Part shown: one piece after another, positions 56,197 to 64,000 of the stretch
Position numbering within the stretch: the stretch's first letter is position 1
How the letters are laid out: each line of letters starts with the position of its first letter
DNA from: Ostrinia nubilalis
Lineage: Eukaryota > Arthropoda > Insecta > Lepidoptera > Crambidae
NCBI RefSeq assembly: GCF_963855985.1
Contig: NC_087097.1
Location: 219,001 to 283,000, forward strand
DNA: 64,000 bases
Reading direction: 5' to 3'
Translations under genes and position numbers: made by a program
Notes under the pieces: model-generated
What the model saw: the letters and a program-made list of their open reading frames with translations, nothing else
Databases searched by the model: none
What the model was told of the DNA's origin: nothing

Positions 56197-56280
56197 AAGT
56201 TTGTTCGTTCGTTTCAGCCGAAGGACGGCCACTGCTGGACAAAGGCCTCCCCCAAGGATTTTCACAAAGGATGCGAGCAG
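56197..56280 (-). mobile_element. RTE-like LINE 3' end, 84 bp, with 8-bp duplication
   Basis: CGTTCGTTTCAGCCGAAGGACGG, then CCACTGCTGGACAAAGGCCTC is the reverse complement of the family's tail. CATTAGTT flanks it at 56189-56196 and 56281-56288, so this is an extremely 5'-truncated insertion. Confidence 0.82.
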
Positions 56281-56395
56281 CATTAGTTTGTATTAATAAA
56301 TAATTTAAAAATACATATTTGGGTATCTCGTACTCTCTCTCGAGCGTCTCGAGCTAAAATGTAAGAATTTGTTTTAATAAATCCCAAAGCAAGAA

Positions 56396-56644
56396 TTGCC
56401 ACCCAAAATGAATGTATTTGCGAACTTTTTGAGCGTTATTAATCTACAGTTTCATGGTCGAACTTTTATCGACACTCGCCAGCACTCAGGCCAGACCAGA
56501 CGTTTGGAGGCCGCACATCTTTATTTGGCGGGTCCCGGAGGAGGCGGCGGGTCTGGTGCCGTTAACGAACCCAACCTCCGACGTCCTCAGGTGTGCCGTG
56601 ACGGGAGGGAACTGGTAAACAAACGCTGTGCCTGGTTTAATTAA
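56396..56644 (+). other. Unassigned GC-rich open stretch (82 codons)
   Basis: Plus-strand frame with a Gly-rich turn (AGPGGGGGSGAVNE) and a Gln-rich/Arg-rich first half. The G+C is high between 56480 and 56620. No signal peptide, domain or promoter was seen, and a possible splice donor (CAG|GTGTGC) lies at about 56589. It could be an exon of another gene, a repeat fragment, or chance. Confidence 0.2.
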
Positions 56645-57292
56645 GCTTAATGTAGCCGACTTTATTATCTAAGAGCGTATAAATGAAAAAGTCGGCCAAG
56701 TGCTTGGTTTGGCGCAGTGTAGAGTTTACTAAAGAAAAATGTTTTCAAGTGAATTCAAACTTCATTAGCTAATACCTAATATCATTTAATGGATATTTTT
56801 AAATTATCACCGAGTATCCAGACAAACGGAGAAATTAAGATTGTTGATAATCGGCATCAAAATGCTCGTTGAAAATTGCGTGAATTATAACCGTTACGGG
56901 ATTATCTTTGCGACAGTTTTCAAATATAAATATGCAAGAGCTATTACGTGATAACAAATTGCTTGCTTGTGCCTACATATACAATGTAGGGGCATTTGCA
57001 TGATCTGTGCGTACAAGATACTACATCAGGATAGTTTAATTCAATGAATATGAAAATACATAGCAGTGCGTTTCATGTCACTTCAGTGGTTATGGTAAAA
57101 GTTTAATGTTATCTCTGGTTCAAAGACGTATAATACATATCATGCATACTAGCATAGTCTTTGGGAGCCTACTTGCATAAAAAACGATTTGATTTGATGT
57201 AACAATCAATTTAAAAAGTGAAGCGAAGCGTCCACTCATTTCAGAAAGCGATTTTTAAGATTTTTATTTACTGGTAACTTGTACTGATAATA

Positions 57293-57533
57293 ACGGGACT
57301 ATTCCCACCTCTAGTTCCCACCGCTGCAACTTCTGTGTAGCCAGGATCTACAGCTTGACCGCCAATAAAAACCCAACAAGTGAAGGTCAAGTTTGTCCCG
57401 GGGCAAAGTTAAACTGTCATTGGACCCGCAATGAAATTAATCAGAAGAACATAGGAGGAGTTCGAAGTTAAGGTTCGACTTCCCTTCATTGCAAAGCGGA
57501 TGACAGGTGACAAACAAAGGTATAATAACCTTT
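57293..57533. repeat. Dispersed 243-bp repeat, copy 2
   Basis: Matches 4071-4313 from ACGGGACTATTCCCACCTC to TAACCTTTA in the same orientation. The minus-strand frame through WVFIGGQAVDPG is preserved, with conservative changes. Confidence 0.75.
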
Positions 57534-57575
57534 AATATAATAATTGTGCTAATAACTAATAAGTGTATACCATAC

Positions 57576-57666
57576 CAGCTTGCACCTCCTTTATTTTGTC
57601 CTCTTCCTGGAACATTTCCTCCACAGACAGCGGTTTCTGCGGCGGCTCCCCAGGGAGCTCTTCCTT
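57576..57666 (-). CDS. Exon 1 (first visible) of the MSP/ASH-domain gene
   Basis: A 91-bp exon with acceptor CTGTTCCAG and donor GTATGG. It reads 30 codons from phase 0 and leaves in phase 1. The protein runs KEELPGEPPQKPLSVEEMF, then QEEDKIKEVQA: acidic, Pro-rich and probably a flexible or helical linker. It joins the exon at 43010-43111 in phase (G+AC gives Asp). Because it starts in phase 0 at an acceptor, at least one more exon must lie upstream, beyond or within the last 6 kb of the window. The minus frame also stays open into the intron, but the composition changes there. Confidence 0.85.
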
Positions 57667-58334
57667 CTGGAACAGGAATATTCTTTCATTGTTTATAAAT
57701 AACCCGCAGGATTGGAAACTAATTAGCATAATATATTGAAGCCCCGTGAGAAAAGCGATGTATCGAACGTGGGGTAGATTTTGCGACATTAATAATGTGG
57801 GTTTTGATAGCGCTTCACAGGCACAGATGATGCTCGTGTCTAGCATAATATGGATAAGTAGGAAGACATTTTTTCGTGTTAATGAATATTGAGTGTACGG
57901 AGACAGAGCTCTTAAGCTAACGATGTATTTTTAAAACTTGTTATTGATGGAATGGCTTAAATTCGTGAAGGAAGCCCTGGCCAAAAAAATGTCATTTGGG
58001 TATTTATGTACCTATTACACGTAAGTAAAGTAACAAAACTGATTAAATAAAGTTTATTTTCAGTAACTTACAAACTTTAAAACGTTTGTAAAGTCTCTGA
58101 AGAGAAAATGCGATAAGTTTATAGTATTGAAAGTTTATCCGACCAGGTTTTCAATTCACAATCGTGCGAACCGCGGTCGGCGTCGGCGTCGGTAAATTGT
58201 TTTTCTTTTGCTTCGCTTTAAGACTTTGTGTCCAGATAAACTGCTATTGGCATTTTGAAAATTATGTCAGACTTCTATGCTATGATTAATATTAAAGTTT
58301 CGCATTGCATAATTTAATAATTTAAACAAAAAAA

Positions 58335-58488
58335 AAACAGGTTTTAACGCGATACGCGGATAGGTAGTATTTAAATTATTAAAAATTGACTGGAGAGTCA
58401 ACCGGCCGTGGTAACCCGGTTGAAATATCAGGAAAAAACAGGTAATATTTCAATATTACCTACCCGCGCATCGCGTCAAAACCTGTTT
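58335..58488. mobile_element. Foldback MITE, 154 bp
   Basis: AAACAGGTTTTAACGCGATA, then CGCGGATAGGTAGTATT at the left is matched in inverse by AATATTACCTACCCGCGCAT, then CGCGTCAAAACCTGTTT at the right: 37-bp arms with about five mismatches. No coding content. Confidence 0.85.
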
Positions 58489-58830
58489 ATTTTTTCTATG
58501 CTATGATCTTTTTTGCAGAGTTTAAATTTTTTTTTTCCAACACGAGCGATTGTGATGCCGACACTCATACGTCAGCTCAGAATGATAGATAGGAATCAAA
58601 CGAAAGCTGACCGTGAACCGATTTCACAGATTGATGGCGGATGTGTGGGGATTTATTGACGCGCCCAAAGTGGGATCTAAGGCCATAATGGGAATCACCA
58701 TCGCTTTTCGATTTGAACATTATTGGTAAATGATCCGAGTCCAAGCTATACGAGTACCTAGTGTCTAATCGTAAATAATGGCATTTAGCGAGTAAATTAG
58801 GCTGCTATTTATCATAATTTGATAATAATC

Positions 58831-59010
58831 ACACTAATAATTATTATAAAGGCGAAAGTTTGTGAGTGTGTGTATGTTTGTTACTTCTTCACGTCTATTC
58901 AGCTGGAGCGATTTTAATAAAATTTGGTACGAAGTTACCTGACACCCTGAATTAATACATATTTTATGTAGGCTTCGTTTTACCGCAGGGCACTGCGAGG
59001 CGTAGTTAAA
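58831..59010 (+). mobile_element. Helitron-like 5' fragment
   Basis: CACTAATAATTATTATAAAG, then GCGAAAGTTTGTGAGTGTGT and TTACTTCTTCACG match the start of the element at 54955. The 3' half diverges (GGGCACTGCGAGGCG), so it is a truncated or different subfamily copy. Confidence 0.5.
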
Positions 59011-59559
59011 AATAAGTTAATGTGATAGTTTTATAGGTGATATTCACACTATAAAGGTCTACTTATAAGTGTGAACGTTATAGTGATTTGTTTGAAATAA
59101 CAAAAGTTTGAAGGCAGCAGCGCGTGACTCGCTCCAGACCGTTGCAAACTGGAAGCCACTTTTTCAAACTTCGCGTCAAACCCAAAGACTTCTGCAAACT
59201 TCGACTATGCTTTAAACAATGGCTTGACTGTGACTTACATTACTAAAGAGTTGTATCTTCTATTCCTAGCCTTTTGACTATTTGAAAGGAAGAAATGAAA
59301 AAGAAGTTTTTTGCGGTAGGTGTTGCATAGTAGCGACTAAAAGCTACCGGACTTATATTTTTAATAATTATAGATCTTGAAATACTTTAACGGTAAACAA
59401 ACAGTTTTCTTGTTATGAAAAAGTTACTTAGTCGCAGATTATTATAATGCCGGGGGTCTGTCTCAAAATACATAGACGGGAGGAAATAATTATAAACTAT
59501 TCATGATGACTTCATTTTATCCGTGAATAAGAAGTTAATGTGTTTAGTTTTATTGGGTA

Positions 59560-59720
59560 CTAGCGGCCGCCCGCGACTTCGTACGCGTGGATCCTTTTTT
59601 ACCCCCTTAGGGGTGGAGTTTCTTAAAATCCGTTCTTAGCCTTTCAAATTTGTAGGTGTTATAGTTTCTGAGATTTTGTGATGAGTGAGTCAGTGACCTT
59701 TCGCTTTTATGTATTTAGAT
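59560..59720. mobile_element. Fragment of an interspersed repeat
   Basis: CTAGCGGCCGCCCGCGACTT, then CGTACGCGTGGATCC and GGGGTGGAGTTTCTTAAAAT are words I associate with a frequent repeat in Lepidoptera and other insects. Ends are unclear. Confidence 0.4.
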
Positions 59721-60140
59721 ATTTTTTGGAAAGTTATTTAAAATAATATTAGGTATATCATCGGTTAATTAAAAACCAGGTCAAGAGGAAGCATTTATGC
59801 TTAATGCAATAAACATTGCAGCAACTGAACTTCTAATCCTAGTTATACACAGTTCAGGCGCAGTCAAAGCCCCTAGCGCTCAGTGCGCCGATATTTTCCA
59901 ATTCATAGCAAACTAAAGCCAATCTCTCAAACTGCATCTCCTTTGATACAAACTTTGAGGGTGTTTCGATAAGCTTTCGTATTCGAGATCCGATATTCTT
60001 GAGTGATATTAAATCCTGTTACCGGTAGAAGCGTCTATAATTCCATTTCCCCGCTTTGATTTGTTTATGTGCAAAAAGGAGCTTGAAAAAAATCTCTATT
60101 TACTTTAATATTTTATTTCATGAGTGACATAAAATGTCAT

Positions 60141-60407
60141 CATCATCATTTCAGCAATAGGACGTCCACTGCTAAACATAGGCCTCCCGCAATTATTTCT
60201 ACAGTGGCCGGTTGGTGGCGGCCTTAATTCGCGCCTTCCTGCTACCTTTATGAGGTCGTCGGTCCACCTTGTGGGTGGGTACCGGAAAGGTACGTGGCCT
60301 CCACTCCAGAACCTTGCTGCCCCATCGGCCATCAGTTCTGCGTACTATGTGCCCTGCCCATACCCTGCCTTTACTCATGTTATCACAAGTAATACGGTAA
60401 CACATAA
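60141..60407 (-). mobile_element. RTE-like LINE 3' end, truncated, with target duplication
   Basis: Begins with a TCATCATCATTTCAGC tail. The minus strand reads WAGHIVRRTDGRWGSKVLEW near 60340 and PPTRWTDDLIKVAG in another frame near 60260, so at least one frameshift breaks the C terminus. ATAAAATGTCAT (60129-60140) and ATAAAATATCAT (60408-60419) are an 11/12 match and likely the target duplication. Confidence 0.8.
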
Positions 60408-60967
60408 ATAAAATATCATAGTGCAGAATAGTCTCGACTACGCTAACTTGTTTTACAAGCAAGAGGTCTTTGATAAAAACAAATGTTCAAGTTTGATTCT
60501 CGTAGTACGGCAGCTTCATTGGCGATAGTCGGCGACATTTTGTTTTGATTGCAAAACTTTGATTGCGAGGTAGTTATTACTCCCCAGGCAATAAGTTATG
60601 TCTATGTGTTGTTGAATTTTAGACCAAACGTATTATTATAATTTACCCAAAATAAACGTAACATGGAGTTGGTGGTTAGGTGTGCATTTAATCACACAAC
60701 CGGGACATAATTTGATACATAATCCACGTCATGTGGGTGTAATAAAAAACATTAAAATTTAAATTGATTGTCCCACGTGGCGTCCGCGTCATTTGCATTT
60801 TTTCTACATTCGGTAACGGATAATATGCAAATGTGCTAATACGTACCTAAAACGAGCCAAAATTTGACTAACAGACAGGAATGATAAAATGAAGATAAAA
60901 TGATAATAGAATACCTACTGAAGTTTCAGTTGTAAAATGTAGTTACTATGAAGTGATTTCAGATAAG

Positions 60968-61032
60968 CTTTGGATTGGATTCCTTTAAGTTTTTACGAGC
61001 TTGCGTAAAAACTTATAGGAATCCAATCAAAG
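60968..61032. repeat. Long hairpin
   Basis: CTTTGGATTGGATTCCTTTA, then AGTTTTTACG pairs with CGTAAAAACTTATAGG, then AATCCAATCAAAG, leaving only AGCTTG as the loop. The arms are about 30 bp with one mismatch and one extra base. It is either the whole of a tiny foldback element or a structured RNA. Confidence 0.85.
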
Positions 61033-62039
61033 GTGGCATATTATAAACGAGTTTTATCGCCAACCCTTTTTTGTTCGCGCAAACGACCCTTACTTCAGCC
61101 GCTCCGACATTAGAAACTCCATTTAATACCAGATCTATTCCCAAATTTGCAGTTAAAAGTTTGAGCTGAGCTCGTTAGATGTCCGCAGGAGGATGGATGA
61201 GGCGAATCCGACAAGTCATTTAGTAGATCACACACATAACTTTACCAAATCCCGATCATTTATATACCTTTCCAATATCAAGCATTCCCGAGTAAATTTT
61301 TCACCATTAGAGGGTGATTTCGACTGTAAAATATTCGTTCTCGAATATAAGACGAGCTTTTTTAAGCCCTAGTCTATTTATATAACTGAATACATAATTT
61401 CATCTCAAAATAGAGTTATACATTTAGGAAGCCATTCACCTTCTATGAAAACGAATACACAAAAATTTGCGGTAAAGCCGTCCGATAAGGTTAAAAAATA
61501 TAAATCATTATGTCGCGATTGAGTGGAGCGTGGTGGTCGCCTGTTCATGTAAATTACGTTTAACAACTTGTAATTTACAATACCATTTTTATTAGACTGG
61601 TTTATACTCGTTTCTAATCTTTGGTAAAATACATCAACATAACTGTATTTTCCCCATCCGGATTATAAGTGAAGTATCGTCCACGTACACTTGTTTCAAG
61701 TGCTAAAAGCTTTTATTCGCTGTGTACATTTATCTCGGAAGCTCCAGGAGAGCTTCTCGAAACGTTGCTCTATGCTCTGATGACACATTAGGGCAAGCCT
61801 CTACAATTATGTGAAAAAATAGCATTGACGTGTTATTGGGGAGTTTTTTTTCAATAGCAGTTTGAAAGGAAGTTCATTTTGTATTATTACGAGTGTTATG
61901 CCTTTTTCTGGTCAATATTTGACTGGTAGAGAAAGGTCCACAACACTATTAAATTCACAATTTATCACAAGTTTAGTGACTCAACATTAGCTTAAGGTGC
62001 TTTTGGTGTTTTTAATACGAATAAGCGTTACTGCACACG

Positions 62040-62135
62040 ACGCCGCCACGGCGCCGCCGCCGCGCCGTCGCCGCGCCCCTACACTGTTCATACGCGCCGA
62101 GTAAAGCCGCCGCCGCACGCTAAGGCATGACGTAT
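62040..62135. repeat. GC-rich CGCCG-type repeat fragment
   Basis: A block dominated by GCCGCC/GCGCC words ending CGCACGCTAAGGCATGACG. It resembles 29540-29640 in inverse. No exon signals. Confidence 0.4.
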
Positions 62136-62543
62136 TTTAAAACGAAGCATACTTATACCTAATCTGACTGATCTTTTTATATGAGAAAATTACAAAATAG
62201 ATATAAACTTAATGTCATGTTGGATATGGCTTGAATCTTTCTTTTTACATTATTATGCCTAACGTAAGTGGCTCTTAGGACAAAATGATGTTATTATGTT
62301 TCAGCCAAGATATGAATTTCATAAAAATACAAAATTTTGGGATCGTTATTATGGAACAAAGTTTATTACAATATTCTCGAGACAAAATACTCGATAGGAG
62401 CAATGAACTCATTTTAACGCCAGCTATAAGCTGTTCGGATCTCATAGGCTCACAAAGCTAGCGATAGAAAAGTCTTGCCAATAGCAGGCGATATTTCTTC
62501 ATTAATGTGAGACGTGATGAATTATTTACGAGCATCCATATGA

Positions 62544-62723
62544 ATGAGACCCCGTTGTTTGTCGTCGGCCCTGTCGTGCTGCAGGCACAACGGCCCGTTT
62601 TGTAGCGGTTGCTCTCTGTACAGCCTCAGTAAACATCCACAGCACCTTGAGCGTAAGTTAACCCTATATCATTGCCTTTACTCTGATCTAGTAAGAGCGA
62701 TTTACCACCTCACTGTAACTTGA
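62544..62723 (+). other. Exon-like segment, open on both strands
   Basis: The plus strand has a 59-codon frame (ATG at 62544, stop TGA at 62721) with Cys-rich content (SALSCCRHNGPFCSGCSLY) and a good donor GTAAGT at 62653. The minus strand is also open over 62522-62660 (QPLQNGPLCLQHDRADDKQR). G+C is higher than in the flanks. Neither frame joins the exons downstream in a way I can verify. I cannot say which strand, if any, is coding. Confidence 0.25.
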
Positions 62724-64000
62724 GGAATGCGTGTAGGTATAAAAGTTATTTTTAATTAAACTAGCTGCAAAATCAGTAAAGTAAAGTTAAAGCGAGTTAT
62801 AAAGACAGCCGGTGACTCGTTCCGTTCTAAATATCTGAGTTTCCAACACCGCTACTTTTGTACATTTATTGAGAAATAAAAAACAAAACTCAAAGGACAG
62901 TTAAATGGGTATTTTCTTGCCTTTTAATAAAATCACAACTTAATTGAACTTCGTAAATCAAAAAAATAAAAGCTTGTAACAAGAAGTAATTACCTGCCTA
63001 CTTAATTTTCTATTACTTCGTCTGTTCGCCGGCATTTGGAATATGAATAGCAGCGACACTCGTAAATTGTATTTTCAATAATTTCCCAACGTTCTCCAGT
63101 CATTTCTTTGAAAATGAATACCAATTCCATATTTCACGCGAAAATATATCCCGAATAAAGCTTTTATTCGCACTCGCCGTTGTTTGTGGATCTGCGAAAA
63201 TCTGTAATAGTTGAGATACGAGCATTCCGGCTTTGTGTTTAAAAAGCAACGGAATTGGGGCCGTTTTGTTTTAAGGTTCCCTGGAACAAAGTTTCTTCAA
63301 CTTTTTAGGTCGTCATTCTTTTCAACCGTCCAAATATTTCTTTTGACTTGTACTTTTACCATTGATCACTTTAGAAGAGTGACTTTCTTTGAAATTAAAA
63401 AGAATATTTTATGTAAATAGTCGATGTATTCTTATCGAAAACTCAACGAATCTTTTACGCTTGCTTCATAAAAACCGTATCTATTTTTAATGCACGAATA
63501 CATAATAACGTCTGTCAACTCTTCAGAATCCAATACTATTTGATTCAAGTGAGTTATTTCTTTGAAGCTAGATATAGCAACTAAATACCCACCTTATCAA
63601 CACCACATAGTACGAATAAGTTACACGTCTGTTACATCCGTTATTTTGATAAACGCCACGCTCCACAAGATTGCTTTATTATGATTCGCTTACAATTTAT
63701 TAAAGTAACAAGCACAAAACTCGTTTATGAATTCGCTCCACTTTTCTTTCTTATTATTACGAGTATGACAAAATACGTGCAGTGACGACGAAATGGTAGA
63801 ATTCGTATCATTCCACTTCTCCACTCAAGCGGAATGAAGTCGAGCAATCTGAAATCCGTTCAGCGTGTATAATCCTCGAGGACATCTCCTTATCCTCGTA
63901 TCTTATAAACAGCAAATTTCATATTTCAGATGACTCCCGTGTGGCCCTATGCGTCATTTCCGGTTTTGTCAAATGGTCCAACGTTGAAGCTTTAAGCGGG

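Larger units (their letters stand above)
743..57666 (-). other. Split host gene model (MSP/ASH-domain, cilium-type protein), at least 6 exons
   Basis: Six minus-strand exons at 57576-57666, 43010-43111, 36098-36214, 33082-33186, 19864-20012 and 4408-4520 each have AG before and GT after. Their junction phases are 1, 1, 1, 1 and 0, and every one is compatible, so a single reading frame of about 225 residues runs through them without a stop. A seventh exon, 743-825, continues the same type of domain but with a phase conflict. The conceptual protein starts with a charged Pro/Glu/Lys stretch and then becomes beta-rich with ASH/MSP-like signatures (TIIIRNESVLTARW; LLIKVDKLEPIVLDVWVE). Proteins of this kind include HYDIN, DLEC1 and several CFAPs, which bind axonemal microtubules; the match is by pattern, not by a search. 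Introns are about 14.5, 6.8, 2.9, 13.1, 15.3 and 3.6 kb. Start codon, promoter, stop and poly(A) site are not visible. Confidence 0.8.
57667..64000. other. Upstream intron or flank with repeats
   Basis: No further exon of the minus-strand gene was recognised. The stretch holds a MITE (58335-58488), a Helitron-like 5' fragment (58831-59010), a repeat fragment (59560-59720), an RTE remnant (60141-60407), a hairpin (60968-61032), a CGCCG-rich block (62040-62135) and an exon-like segment (62544-62723). The remainder is AT-rich and unassigned. Confidence 0.5.

Overview
The window looks like intronic, transposon-filled nuclear DNA from a moth or butterfly (Lepidoptera). It is AT-rich. It carries many 3' fragments of the RTE-like LINE common in lepidopteran genomes, foldback elements, Helitron-like ends, a TTAA-flanked piggyBac-like element and an intact BEL/Pao retrotransposon. 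The order is inferred from this repeat repertoire and from intron-exon style; no species marker was seen.

The only host gene I can support lies on the minus strand and spans almost the whole window. Six short GC-rich exons (57576-57666, 43010-43111, 36098-36214, 33082-33186, 19864-20012, 4408-4520) have canonical GT/AG borders, and every junction between them agrees in phase (phases 1,1,1,1,0). They encode about 225 residues. A seventh probable exon lies at 743-825 and a weak candidate at about 530-700. The protein has the alternating beta-strand look of MSP/ASH (PapD-like) domains found in cilium and flagellum proteins such as the HYDIN, DLEC1 and CFAP families; I cannot assign an orthologue. 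Both gene ends lie outside the window. Introns reach 15 kb, and nearly everything else in the window sits inside them.

Region by region: 0.5-4.5 kb holds the last visible exons and one copy of a 243-bp repeat. At 8.9-16.5 kb there is a complete BEL/Pao element on the minus strand, in the same direction as the host gene: 563-bp LTRs with two differences, a 5-bp TAGGC duplication, a tRNA-Phe primer site and an uninterrupted 1778-codon gag-pol frame. At 18.7-25.5 kb there are repeats, an exon with a transposon ending 28 bp from its splice acceptor, and a 982-bp terminal-inverted-repeat element with a reiterated motif. At 31.8-32.4 and 36.6-39.7 kb there are two independent LINE insertions, each with its 5' part inverted and each flanked by a target-site duplication: the signature of twin priming. 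At 47.6-48.4 kb there is a 178-bp tandem array. At 51.7-54.0 kb there is a nested cluster of inverted repeats around a 1222-bp piggyBac-like element. At 54.4 kb there is a 70-bp minisatellite. The last 6 kb holds the 5'-most visible exon, a MITE, RTE remnants, a long hairpin and an unassigned exon-like segment.

Nothing here is a clearly new biological system. The most informative items are the phase-consistent split gene, the paired twin-priming events, the young BEL copy, and several apparently uncatalogued non-autonomous elements. No tRNA, rRNA or CRISPR feature was seen.
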